Source: Pyrenopolyporus hunteri (lineage: Eukaryota > Ascomycota > Sordariomycetes > Xylariales > Hypoxylaceae). Taken from it: a DNA stretch of 64,000 nucleotides. The DNA is taken from NCBI GenBank assembly GCA_902806595.1, contig CADCXC010000038.1, positions 682,001-746,000 of the forward strand. Direction: 5' to 3'. The position numbers and the translations under genes were made by a program. Below the pieces are notes generated by a model that saw only the letters and a program-made list of their open reading frames with translations, was not told where the DNA came from and ran no database searches. Shown here piece by piece: positions 45,433 to 57,235 of this stretch (within the stretch, counting starts at the first letter, position 1; each line of letters opens with the position of its first letter).

Positions 45433-46287
45433 ACGTACGTTGTTATAGCGCTAGTTCGAGTCTCGTTGGGAGGAGGGTGTGGTGTCGGTTCTATATCCCG
45501 GATGAGATGATTGCAGACAAGGGGGGTGTCCTCTTTCTCTCGTCTCTTTGATTGTTGCTGATAGAAGGAGAAAAGAAAAAAAGAAAAAAGAGGACGAACG
45601 AACCATTGCCCTCTCCAGATGCAGCATTGACGTAGGAATGTTCCCCGAGGGGGTTCGGTGGTTTTACACGGCTTAGAAGTAAACATTGCAGCAATACTTG
45701 ATGGGACTCGTTCATGGATTGGGTTGGCCATCTGCACGAGGATCACTGGACCCATGTCCGTCAACATTCATTTGCTGGCGGCGCCAACCGACGACCAGCT
45801 AGACATGCCGCCGGAGTCGACTAGCTGCTCCGCGGCAGGGAAGAGTTAGAAGGTTAGAAATCCTAGCACCTGTCCGGCCGTCTCGTCGTCGGTTTGTGTG
45901 AGATGTCTGTGTGTCTGTCTGTGTGTCTGTCTTTTGTCTTGTATGTGTATGTACGTATGTATGTAGGTACGTAGTATGGTGCCGCAGGAGGTAGGTCAGA
46001 TACTGTATGTTCCGGGTATAAGGACCACATCACGATAGTATCGCGACTTAACCTAGGTAATAGAAGTGCCTACGTATCCGTAGCTACCCGTAGACTATGT
46101 ATATATATGCGTATGTGGTACGCGTAGTTTTGACGTGGCCTGTCACATACATAGTATCTGCTTGGTATGTGCCTAATTAGAACGGGAGGAGGGTATGAAG
46201 TCGAGAAAGAGGAAGAGGAAGAAGAGGAGGAAATAGAAGCGGAAAAGAAAAAGGACGGAAATTCCATGGAATGTTTGTAAAACACTA

Positions 46288-46312
46288 GGTACCTAGGTAG
46301 GTACCTAGGTAG
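46288..46312. repeat. ACCTAGGT/GGTACC palindromic block
   Basis: Alternating GGTACC and CCTAGG hexamers, part of the dispersed family found across the non-coding DNA of the window. A run of TAGG words continues on the right to about 46330. Confidence 0.8.
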
Positions 46313-47489
46313 GGTAGGTGCTCTAGGTTAGGGACGGTTATGTATTGTAGGGCCGCTAAGTTAGGACACCCAGGCTAGGATACTAGGGTACTAGGGTTGA
46401 AAAATACCCTGTTACCCTGTTGCCCGCAGGGAGTAGGTTCCGCATGACGGTGCCTTGGAGATGGCGCCCCAAGGGCGTTTAAGCCCTAGCTGCATTAGGC
46501 ATACTGCTAATGAGATATAGGTCCATGTTACGATGAGATTAATGGGCGAAATTCATCAATTGCGTACCTCCTATGTTCCTACCAGGTGGTATCTTATTCG
46601 TACCCTAAGGTAGGAGATATCGTAGGGACATGCACGTGTTATACATCCCTTTTCAAGCTCTTCCCAGTTCCTCTAGTGTACCTTATCTAGGTACGTACTT
46701 ACCTATATATGGCGAAGATAAACATTGGGTCAAAGTACCTAACCTAACCTAACCTATATGTAAGTATATAGGCACGTAGGCAGATAGTGAAACTACCTAA
46801 CCCAACCGAAGGTAGCGGCATGGCGGCATTGAAGAATGTGGATGGTGCTAAATAAAGGAAGGAAAGATATACCGTGGTCTAGCAACTGACGACTGGGAAC
46901 TGGCAACTGATGATGCGCTTCTCCCTTGTTAGTTCCCCCGCTTTGGGTCTCCACAGTATCAAGCCAGTACCGTGGACGGTATACTACTTACCTACCTGCC
47001 TGCCCAGGTGCGTACGATGTAGGTATTGTATCGTACAATATACACACAATACAATACGATACCTCAGTTACGTACCCCAAAAAATGTTTCCTTTGCCTGT
47101 TGCAGGTGCTGGCCTGGATAGGCTGGACTGTGACTGACTGACTCTTGCTTTAATACGCGCCGCCCGAAAAGGGAAGAAAGGCTAATAAACGACCCGCGCT
47201 GTAAATCGTACGCATTATTATCCACTCCCGACTCGAAATCAGTAGTAAATCGCCCAAGTAAATCACTTGAGTAAATCGCTTAGTACTTCTTACAACATAC
47301 AATACCAACAACTACCAACAACCACCAACCTACCCGCTTACCCAACGCAAACTATACATACATACCTAGGTACCTACCTACCTATAGGCATAGGCACACT
47401 CATTTTCTTCCTCTTAACCTGAGAATTGTCCCTAGTAATCGTACGCCTCGTGAATTCTCGAGGAGTTAACGCCGAATCGGTTTTTTATA

Positions 47490-47989
47490 TTCTGATTTTT
47501 TCTCTTCTTCTCTCGTCTTCCACGGACCCTCGTGCCCTCTTTCGACCTTGTCCTCTTGTGGCCCCTCCACACAAGCCCACCCTAGTCGATACCGCCCCTT
47601 TGTCAACGTTAAAAAAAAAAAAAAAAAGACCGATCAGATCGCGATAGTACTCGAGCGTGCTGGCTGCCCCGGTGCGAGCTCAGAGGCTTGCCCTCAACCG
47701 TCGAACGGACTCAACGCCTCCTAAATCGAGTGACTTGACCAACTACGAACGTCACTCACCGTCATGTCTCGGGTTCTCGCGGGCTTCTGACTCTGGCTTT
47801 CCGCCAGACAACTTGGCTTTGCATAAGGTCGACGCTGACCGAGAACCGAATTTCACCATACGCCCGCACCGCTCCGCCCGAACGCGTTTGCGGCTTTGCT
47901 GACCCGCGGGGAGCTTCTCCTCGATCCGACGGGCTCCCTACCCGATGCCACCGTTGCAATTGAAGCACCGTGCCTGACATTTCCCAACA
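47490..47989 (+). promoter_or_regulatory. Probable rim15 promoter end and 5' leader with two short uORFs
   Basis: A pyrimidine-rich run (about 47490-47521) and a 17-base A run (47611-47627) precede the gene; CT-rich tracts often mark transcription starts in filamentous fungi. Downstream are two short upstream ORFs with ATG starts: 47764-47790 (8 codons, MSRVLAGF) and 47945-47977 (10 codons, MPPLQLKHRA). The second ends 12 bases before the rim15 ATG. Transcript start is not known from sequence. Confidence 0.45.
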
Positions 47990-50900
47990 ATGGACGAGGA
48001 TACCAGTAGATTGGCCCCTCCGGCCGTCAGCTCCCTCCGAGCCCAAGCTATCGGCCGGTCAATGGAAAGATCTTTAAGTGCGGATATCAGGGAAGAACGT
48101 GAAGAACTTCGAGAGGCCGCGGAACAAACGTTAAACGTCATAGTGGACCTCAATCTCGACGGTTCAATCCGATGGGTAAGCCCATCGTGGACCGATGTTA
48201 TCGGAACACAGCCGGAGACGGTCGAAGGCACGCCCATTGCCGATCTGATCGTCAGCGAGGACAAGTCCGCGTTTTCCAACGCCGTCGATTCGATGAGGAA
48301 GGATGATTCCCGTAGCCAATATATCCGGTTCACCGTCCCCCTGGGGCCTCTGTCAAGGCTATACCCTACTCCCGATGCCTCCAAGGAGCCCGACGCGGAC
48401 GAGGCTGGCCCTGCTACGGTTGAGCTAGAAGCTCAAGGTATCATGGTCTACGACCGTACTACTGGCGACGAAAGTCACGTAAGCACTCCCAAAACCTAGC
48501 TGAGAGAAAAGAATATCCGAAGCTGACTTCTATAGACAATGTGGATGGTACGACCGTGGATCGCTCCGAGAGAGATCAAGATTGACTTGGCTCCCCTGCT
48601 CGTGGATTCTCTCGGGTCTGGCGCAGAGGTTCTAGCTAGTTATCTGACCCAATTGGCCGAATCAGGCAGCGAGGATCCGGCCAGCCATCCGCCGCCACCC
48701 CCGGTTCTCTGTCGTATCTGCGAGCGTCAGATCCCTCCGTGGTGGTTTGAGAAGCACACGGACCTATGTCTTCAAGAGCACAGGGCTGAGATGGATGTCC
48801 AGATAGCGCAAGAAAACCTGACCGAACATAGGCACGCCATCGTGAAGGTGCTTGATGCGCTAGAAGCCCGCAAGAGCCGTGCCCTTTCGGGGGAGCCGGG
48901 ATCGCTACCCGTCGCCGAGTATAAGGGCTTACCCATAGGGCCATCCTCCAGCACGTCCTCCCCCGGGACGGCTTCCCCCACTCCCTCGTCGAGGGACCGG
49001 TCGGCCGGCGTTGGTCACGGTCGGTCCCGATCGTTCGCCGTACGGCGCCCCCAAGCTCGTATTGTCGAGTTGCTTTTAGACCTGTGTGACACCGCCATCG
49101 AGATAAGCACGCCCGCAATCAAAGAATCCTCGTCCCAGGCTCCCGGCGAGTTTCGTACCCAGTCACCGCAGTCCGAGTCTCGAATCTCTCAGGTGCTTCA
49201 ATGGCAATCTCCGGGCTCGAATACCCTCGAGCAGGAACAGGGCCTAGCTTTGTTGTGCGCGGAGACCGAGAGGGTCGCTAAGGAAAAGGTCGAGGCCGTA
49301 TTCCGGCATAGGAGGATAATCGAATACTCGGAGCGGATCCGGGTCGAGCTTAGCGTCGTCGTTGAGAATTGCATCGAGGATGCCATGCGCAAGGCGGCCC
49401 GCATCGCGGCTGGCCGTCTGAGCGACTCGACTGAGGACGAGGAAGGCGACGAGGAGAAGGGGCAGGAGCAGGAGGAGGAAGAGGAAGATGTTGAAGAGAC
49501 CCCGGTAGTCCAGGAAGAGGCTATATTTTCTGGATCGTTCGATCCGCCTTCTACGCTGGCGCTCGCGCTCAAGAACGCGGATCTGAACGATACGGGCGAA
49601 AAAAGACGTCCGTCTTCCGTCATCGAGTCTACGAGGTCGAGTAGTCCCAGGGAATGTCCGACGCCGAGATCTCATCGCGAGGCGTTGGGCACTTCTAGTC
49701 AGCTTCGAGACTCCCGCCGGGGGTCCACCCTTCTTGAGAATGATGCCGGAGATAGCGATGGTAGTGGTAGGTCTGGTTCTGTAGCACGCCAACCGCACCG
49801 AACCGACTCGCCCATGTCCGAAAGAGGTGGCTTGCGACGTGCTACCAGTTCACGGCAACATCAGAGGCGAAGCCTCATACTCACCGGTACATCGTCGCCG
49901 CATCGTCAAGAGTCGCCTTCTAGAGGAGCGCCACCTTCGTCGCCGTTGCGGATACACAAGCCTCGTAACCTTCAATATTCGCAAGAGGGGGTCGTCTCTC
50001 CGGAGGCGTCCCCCATGCTACCAAATAGCGAATTCAGCTCTCCGGCCGTAGTCACGCATCACCGTCGGCAGTCGTCGGCCGCTTTGTCGGATTTCCCGAA
50101 CCGACCGCCCACCTCCCCCCGCCTGAACGCCGTTAACCATCCGCCGATGGCGCGTGCTGTTCCACCTTCCATCAAGGACTTTGAAATCATTAAGCCGATT
50201 AGCAAGGGCGCGTTCGGCAGCGTTTACTTGTCAAAGAAGAAGTCCACCGGAGAATACTTCGCCATCAAGGTTCTGAAGAAAGCCGACATGGTTGCCAAGA
50301 ATCAGGTTACCAATGTTAAAGCCGAAAGGGCGATTATGATGTGGCAAGGCGAGAGCGAATTCGTCGCAAAGCTGTATTGGACATTCTCTAGCAAGGACTA
50401 TCTCTATCTTGTCATGGAGTACCTGAACGGGGGCGACTGTGCCTCCCTCATCAAAGTCCTCGGAGGTCTACCAGAGGAGTGGGTGAAGAAGTATCTCGGT
50501 GAGGTTATTCTCGGGGTGGAACACCTCCACGATCGAGGCATAATTCACCGTGATCTAAAGCCCGATAATCTACTCATCGATCAAAAAGGCCATCTTAAAT
50601 TGACTGATTTTGGCCTGTCGCGAATGGGGTTGATCGGGCGCCAGAAGAGAGCTCTCAATAGCGGATCGGCCGAACCAACACCGGATCTACTTAAGACGGG
50701 CCCTTTTGCCCGGTCGACGTCTGTGGCGTCGTCCCGATCAGCTTCGCTTGACTTGCACGGCAGCCACCATTCTCCGGCTGCTACCCCTCAAATTACACCG
50801 GATAACGGTGCTGGGCAACCATCGTATTTCAACCTCTCGCAGGTCCCGGAACCGCGACGCATCTCTGGCCAACGTAGTGATAGTGGCGGCAGCGAAACAC

Positions 50901-53749
50901 TAGCGCATATGATGGGGAATATCTCCTTGAATGATCCTCAGCATAGCCAATCTAGCCTGCGATCCCCGCGTGACGATGGAAGCGAGAATGGCCACGCGTC
51001 TCCGGATCTCCCTTCGCTCCATCAGACAAATAGCCATAATAGCGACATACATAGGAACACTCCGCCGCAGTCGAGCATGATGCCTCCTCCAATGGCTCTG
51101 TTCGACCCCGAAGACACCAACCGTCGTTTCGTAGGCACCCCCGACTACCTTGCTCCTGAGACCATTAAAGGTGCTAGGCAGGACGAAACTAGTGATTGGT
51201 GGTCGGTCGGATGCATTATGTTCGAGTTTCTCTACGGATATCCTCCTTTCCACGCCAGCGAGGCCGAGCAGGTCTTCGAGAACATACTTGCTCGGAAGAT
51301 TATGTGGCCCGAAGAACCGGACGACGTTTCGCCCGAGGCGAAGGACCTCATAAATAAACTGCTCTGCATAGATCCGCAGCAGAGGCTAGGGTCTAATCGC
51401 GAAGACAAATACGCTTCCGGCGGAGAGGAGATCAGAAGCCATCCTTGGTTCGCGGGTATCAACTGGGATACTCTGCTCCAAGACGACGCCCAGTTCATCC
51501 CCCAGCCGGAGAACCCCGAAGACACGGAGTACTTCGACGCTCGCGGCGCAACTCTGCAGTCCTTCACCGAAGAGATAGAGGACCAGGCGTCGCCTCCGTC
51601 CGCCGCCACCCCAGACTATCCTGACCGCCCGCACGACGCTCTGTCGCGCGTCCGCTCCCAGGTCCAGGTTAATCAGATCAAACGGGGTTTGATGCCTCTG
51701 CACATCCCCCCTCACATCCGAGATTTGAAGAGCCGTCGACTTAGTGAGCCGGTGGCCTCGGATGATTTTGGGTCGTTTGCTTTTAAGAATCTTACGGTGC
51801 TTGACAAGGCCAACAAGGATGTCATCCAGCAATTGAAAGCTCAAGCAATGGCGGCGCAGAACAGATCCGGCCTGAGTCCCGGGGGAGGAAACAACCCCAC
51901 GTCTCCGTCGCCTGCGCTCGAAGGGAGCCCGGTTTTATCGATGCCGGTACAGCGTACTTTGTCCAATGCTAAGGCGTCGGCGTCGCAACGCCCCGCTTCG
52001 CCTTCCGCGACCAGCCACGCCACTTCGTCCCCTAGTCGTGCTTCGCAGCCTTCTTCGCCTCTCCTTGTGTCCTTCCACGCAGGCCAAGGAGCCGAAGGTC
52101 GTAGGAAGGCTTCGAGTAATTCTTCTAGCCTCTCGCAACAGTCCGGGTCTGGTTCTCTGCAGCCCGGGAGCTTTTTCGACGTGCCTCGCACCACTCCCAG
52201 CCTTCAAAAATCGGTAAGCGCGGCTGCTGCGTCTCCCGCGAAGGCTAAAGCTACGCCGCCTCCGTTGCCGCTGTCCCCGCAGAAGACGGTAGGTACCCCG
52301 AGGCAGGGGAGCGAATCCTCGACGCGGTCGCGATCTCTCACCGTGGGTTCCCAAGAAGGCAGCCCCGTGGCGGCCGACCTCCTCGCGCATCATCGCAACC
52401 GTCGAAGTCAGGTTTTCGATATGTCGCCTTCGTCGTCGGATAACGAAAACGAGAGGGCAAACGCTGCTCTACTTAAAGTGCAACGACGGCGCCAATCGTC
52501 TCGCCGGATGTCGGCCATTATGCTAGATAGTCCGTCTTTCCGCTCTCTGGATGTTCTAATTTGCGAAGACCACCCGGTATCACGAATGGTGATGGAGAAA
52601 CTACTCGAAAAGCTCCGGTGCCGGACCATCTCCGCGTCGACCGGTTCGGACGCGGTTCGATACGCCGTAAGCGATATCAAGTTTGATATCATATTTACCG
52701 AATTTAAATTGCCCGAAATAAGCGGATCAGACGTCGCTCGGATGATTCGCGAGGTCAAGAATGTCAATGCTCACACGCCAATTGTCGCGATAACCGCCTA
52801 CCTGAAAGAGCTGCAAGCTCCTCACTATTTCGACTCTCTCATCGAGAAGCCCATCAGCTCTTCCAAATTGGTCGAGGTCCTTTCCAACCTCTGCCAATGG
52901 AAGCCGCCCTCGCCGGGCCAGGTCCAGTCGGTACCGATTCCAAATCCGATCACCGGTATAAGACTGAAAACCGGACGTATCGAAGACAGCCCCACTTCGG
53001 GGTCTTCCGGATTTGCTCCTCCGGGTAGCAGCAGCTTCAGAGGCTCGAGCAGGGAGGATTCTATCAGTTCTAGTTTATACGGAGACTCCGAATCCGCGAC
53101 TACCGACGAAATACCTGTGGTGATTAGTCGTAAAGCTACAGGGGACTGGGGCGAGGAGTCGGGCCTAGGAATTAGTAGCGAGGAGATGGCTACGAGTCCC
53201 GGGACCTCGAAGATGCCTGTGCCGCTCATTTCCCAGCAATCGGCCCCGGCTCAGATGGAGCAGCCCAGGATGCCGGTTCCCCGCCGGTCCTTAGAGAAAC
53301 TGCGTTCGAGGCGTGAGCATCTCGAAAAGCGGCGATTCGAAGGCAACGACTCTGCGGATGACGAAGACGACGAGCTTGGTACGCACCGAGACCGCGGGTT
53401 CCGTAACAAGCCTCCACCTCCTAGCTCAAAACTTGGGATCGAAATGATGAGGGCTAACAGCCACGACAGCGTCGCCGTCTCATCCGACTCAACCGCAGAG
53501 CCTGTGACCCAGGTAGTGACTCCATCAAGAGAAAACGACGTTTCGCCGCTTTCCGGTGCTAGGTCGCCCTCCAGAGTTTCCTTGCAGACGACGCCGCCAG
53601 AGCATTCCTCTGTTTCCGAGACGGAAGCGGCCAAAGAAGGACCAGAAGAAACACCAAGGCCAGCGACTACTGGTCAAGGCAAAACAGTTGATGAGCTGAC
53701 ACCACGACCAGCTACGACGTCTTCCGAGAATACCGCCCAGGAGGGTTGA
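47990..53749 (+). CDS. rim15: Rim15-type PAS / AGC kinase / receiver-domain protein
   Basis: Nutrient-signalling kinase that promotes quiescence and stress survival through the endosulfine/PP2A and stress-factor branches. Exons 47990-48478 and 48536-53749 (57-bp intron) give 1900 aa. A PAS domain occupies about residues 35-150 (LNVIVDLNLDGSIRWVSPSW). A Cys-x2-Cys...His...Cys zinc-finger-like element, CRICERQIPPWWFEKHTDLC, lies near residue 222. The AGC kinase starts at about 712, with ISKGAFGSV, the catalytic HRD at 834-836 and DFG at 854-856. About 165 low-complexity residues separate DFG from the activation-segment end GTPDYLAPE (about 1030), the split-kinase layout typical of Rim15. A receiver domain begins at VLICEDHPVSRMV (about residue 1503); E1552 stands at the phosphoacceptor position (IIFTEFKLPE). 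The tail is Ser/Pro-rich and probably disordered. Confidence 0.95.
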
Positions 53750-55261
53750 GCTTGATAGGCTGGACTACCCTCGATCTTGCGACTACAGCATCGACAATAA
53801 CGCTCGATCGCGGCTTATCAGACGTACATCTCCGGGTATCTACGAAATACCGACCACTTTTACGAATATTGTCCCCGAGGCGTTTTTACGTTTTTACCGG
53901 GTCGGGCGTATCATGTACCTATGCATTTTTATTATTTCCTTTGTCTGTGAAGGAAACTGACTGATAAGCAACGGAGTTTGGGACTGCTCAAGGAAATGGG
54001 ACTCCGATGGTGGCTAAAAGAAGCCCCGGAACTGAAATCGGGTGGATCAGTTGTCGTCGCATTTACACCATTTTTTGGGTCTTTTCTCACTCGCATCGCT
54101 TGTTGTATTGTCGTGTCTTGTCGTGTCACAACTCCCGCTCCTCTATCCGGAGACGGTGGTGCGCAAAATAGGGCAGTTTTTTCAAAAACAAACTCGTTCT
54201 TTTTATCGTCTCTACGTCTACGTCTCTCTTCCCGTATCAGCTAGCCGGCTTTACGTAGAAGTACGGATACTTTGTCTCATGCGTAGGTCGATATGCTTAC
54301 GATGGTGCTGGCGGTACCGGAGCAGGAAGAAGGGTACGACGCGGAGTTTCTTCTATCTGCTTATTTTTTTTCTCCATGTGCCTATCCTGCTTTTACGATT
54401 TACGGATTTATGGATGGGGAGGGAGTCTCGGAATGCCCGGTATCTTGGGTTTTACGCTATGTTATATTACGTTTATACTTACCTTCCTTGCCGTCTTCCT
54501 TTCCGCCTCGTTGCAGAATAAAGGCATGTAAACGAGCCGGGATGGATTCATATAAGTAAAAAGTCCCGAATTTGATGTTGCTCTTGATATGCAAGACAGC
54601 TCCGTGGGTTGACGTAGAGCTCACTTTCGTGTATAGCTCTATTATTCCTCTACCTAAGATTGTGGCCATCCGGGGCGCCGTATACTCCGAGTTGCTTGAT
54701 TGATGTTGGCTATTCCCACAGCTGTTCACCCGTGTACCTACCTAGGGAGCTCTCCGTTCTATCACAGGTAACTATGAGGCAATGCATGTCCTATTATCAC
54801 GTATCCTACATGGTGACTTACCTCAGTCCCGTGGGGGTGTTAAGGCCCCTGTGTCCTGCTGTGCTAGCAGCCACGGCTGGCTAGGGTCAGTATTGGATTA
54901 AGGATGAACCTTCGAATCTCCCGGGTTCCTTCAAAAGCCCGTTTACACAGATTCACCCACGGGCAAACACGTCAACCTACATACACCCCCTCAAGCAACC
55001 TGATTCCGCATAGAACACATTCGTCGTATTGTCTCTACTCTTAATCTCGTTACCTTCCCTCGGATGGAGGTGTCCTATGTACATATCGTAAAATCAAATG
55101 CAATCGTCTAAGAATACCGAACCCTCGTAATACATATCTCATAGCGGTCCGCGGCCCCAAAAGAAGAAGGTAGAGCCTTATTCCTTCCCCTGATTCACTC
55201 TCAATATTTACATTAACCCCGGACGATCGGCTAACTGCGATGCCGCCGGGTAGGTGGGTAG
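53750..55261. other. Convergent 3' region between rim15 and the HET-domain gene
   Basis: About 1.5 kb with both transcript ends. Frames are short; no gene is recognised. A TACCTACCTAGGG word lies at about 54736. Confidence 0.55.
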
Positions 55262-57235
55262 TCACTCTAATAGGGCGGGAGGCCACGGAAACAAGATGGG
55301 CCGGGGTAGGCACTGTTCTTTAAAGAACGTGAGCCCGTTGAGCCACCGCTTGATGTAGAGCTTTGGGAGCCTATAGGACGAGCCAGCCTCGGTTTGCTCT
55401 TGCCTTTGCCACTCGACGTCCACCTCCAGCGAGACGTGCTTGTGGATTTCTCCGGGCTTGCAGTCAGCAGACCGCCCTGACGTGAACACGTAACTTTCGA
55501 CGGTCTCATCCTGCCAGTCTTGGTCGCTATCGCCCACGAAGATAGCCCGGTAGGGGCTATAATCAGTTCCGTACTCGGAGGTTACGAGACTCCCCAGCCG
55601 AATGGTTCTCCCTTCGTCTAGGGCGCCCTCGACCTCACGGGCCATGCACTCGCGCCACCTATAGTTGTGTTGCTGGTTTTCTCTATGAGAACGACCGCGT
55701 ATAAACGCACATAGGCAATACGCAAGCTCTTCGTAGGATGCGCCATAATTCCCAAAGTGGAGCTCCGTAGCGAACCGATCGAGCGGCTTCAAGGTATTCC
55801 ACCTCCTTTCCCACTTCATCGGGTTACGGCGTATCACTTTGCCTAGCTTCCACAGGTAGCCCCGCGTCAGCGTTCCCTCCGGAGTCAGTCGCGGGTCGAC
55901 TAAGCGACAGCTCTTGATGAAGGTGAGCTTCTGCTCGATCGGGGAACGAAAGCTACTAAGCGATTGCTTAGACAGGTATTCGTGAATAGTGTCGTAGAGA
56001 GTGCCCAGGCCGAGCCGTTTCGGGTCATTTTCTATGATTTCGCCGTTGAGGAGGTACAGGGCGAGGATCGACAGGCTAAGACTACTTCCTTCGCTGTTGA
56101 GGTGATTCGTGTTTAGCCGGGTATCGTAATCGCAGCAATTGGCCATGATGGCTAGGCGATCGGATTCCTTCGCGATGCCGCGCGAAGTTATATCCGAAAG
56201 GATCCTCGGAGACATGGAGCGCGATACCGAGGGGAGGCCGGACCGCGGGCAGTCTTCCTTAAGTAGAACATTGTATTTCGGGGCTCTCTTGATCACTTTG
56301 TCACAGACTTCCTTATCCCTGGCCCTCTCCCGGTACGAAAGGCAAAACTCGTTGACCCGCCTCCTGAAGTCGGTGGATTGTATGCAGATCTCGCCCTCGA
56401 TGTCCCCCAGGAGATAGCCCTCTTCGTATCTCATAGCTCGCTTACGCCCTTCTAGGCTTCGATGATGCGGGAGAAGCAAGGTCATGCGAATAGATGCTTT
56501 GTAGTCTTCCTGGAACGTCCAGGCCCTAGTCCACCACGGGCAAGACGTGATATCGTTCAGGAGATTTAGCACGGCCGGTTCATCTTTAGCGCTGACTTCG
56601 CCAAACATCAGGCCGGCGAGCAGCTCGAGCTCTTCGACGGTCCTGATCCTACGCGTAAGGAGGGCGACGGGCCACTGGCTTAAACTGTACACCAGGTGCA
56701 TGCTTTGTATCGCCGTCTCCTTCTGCGCCCCGTCCTCCTGGTCGATGCATTCGGAGTCGATCCAGATATTCTCGCAGCCTACGTGCTCGGCAAAGTTGAG
56801 AACCCGATCCAGGACGGTGTGCCTCACCCGACTAGGTAGCGCAGTTTCGCCGGTTCTACGAGACTCGACGAAGTAGCAGCCTGCCGTCCTGTTCTCGGCC
56901 TCGTCCCGCTCCTCTTCTTCCGAGGCTTTCCAGGTGTACGAGACGGCGACGTAATCCGAGTCACGCTCGTCCGATATGGGGTTAAGCTTCCTCCTCCTTA
57001 GAAGCTCCGAGTTGCGGACGGCTACGCTGCCGTCTTTCACACGCCTCCGCTTTCCGCTCGGTTCCTCGTCATCCTCCGACAGGTAGAGGCATTCGAGAGA
57101 ATTGAGCCAGGTGTCTCTGTTATCGGCGTGTCTTTGGATGTCTAACAGCGAGGAGACGAGGGAAGCTTTATTTCGGTCTCGGATTTGCCCGAGGGACAGG
57201 GAGGTGTCTTCAGCGACGCCATACTTCTTGGACAT
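55262..57235 (-). CDS. HET-domain protein (heterokaryon incompatibility)
   Basis: Single exon, 657 aa, ATG at 57235. The HET domain is in the N-terminal third: YVAVSYTWKAS (about 95-105), the central block CENIWIDSECIDQED (154-168), the downstream VYSLSQWPVALLT (182-194) and CPWWTRAWTFQEDY (232-245). All four canonical blocks are therefore present. A basic run KRRRVK (62-67) could be a nuclear signal. The remaining 400 residues match no repeat type (no WD40, NACHT, ankyrin or TPR pattern seen), so this is a stand-alone HET protein. Such proteins trigger or modulate non-self recognition cell death when paired with an incompatible allele or partner; the partner here is unknown. It sits between long non-coding stretches, as HET genes often do. 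Confidence 0.9.
   Translation of the reverse strand: MSKKYGVAEDTSLSLGQIRDRNKASLVSSLLDIQRHADNRDTWLNSLECLYLSEDDEEPSGKRRRVKDGSVAVRNSELLRRRKLNPISDERDSDYVAVSYTWKASEEEERDEAENRTAGCYFVESRRTGETALPSRVRHTVLDRVLNFAEHVGCENIWIDSECIDQEDGAQKETAIQSMHLVYSLSQWPVALLTRRIRTVEELELLAGLMFGEVSAKDEPAVLNLLNDITSCPWWTRAWTFQEDYKASIRMTLLLPHHRSLEGRKRAMRYEEGYLLGDIEGEICIQSTDFRRRVNEFCLSYRERARDKEVCDKVIKRAPKYNVLLKEDCPRSGLPSVSRSMSPRILSDITSRGIAKESDRLAIMANCCDYDTRLNTNHLNSEGSSLSLSILALYLLNGEIIENDPKRLGLGTLYDTIHEYLSKQSLSSFRSPIEQKLTFIKSCRLVDPRLTPEGTLTRGYLWKLGKVIRRNPMKWERRWNTLKPLDRFATELHFGNYGASYEELAYCLCAFIRGRSHRENQQHNYRWRECMAREVEGALDEGRTIRLGSLVTSEYGTDYSPYRAIFVGDSDQDWQDETVESYVFTSGRSADCKPGEIHKHVSLEVDVEWQRQEQTEAGSSYRLPKLYIKRWLNGLTFFKEQCLPRPILFPWPPALLE

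Larger units (their letters stand above)
43671..47989. other. 4.3-kb gene-poor region upstream of rim15
   Basis: No frame has an ATG start plus family motifs. The stretch holds a 12-bp tandem repeat (45377-45432), GTAT/GTCT simple repeats near 45900-45970, a purine tract near 46200-46265, an AACCT run at about 46737-46756 and several ACCTAGGT blocks (44284-44298, 46288-46312, 47365-47382). The distal end holds the rim15 promoter and leader. Confidence 0.55.
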
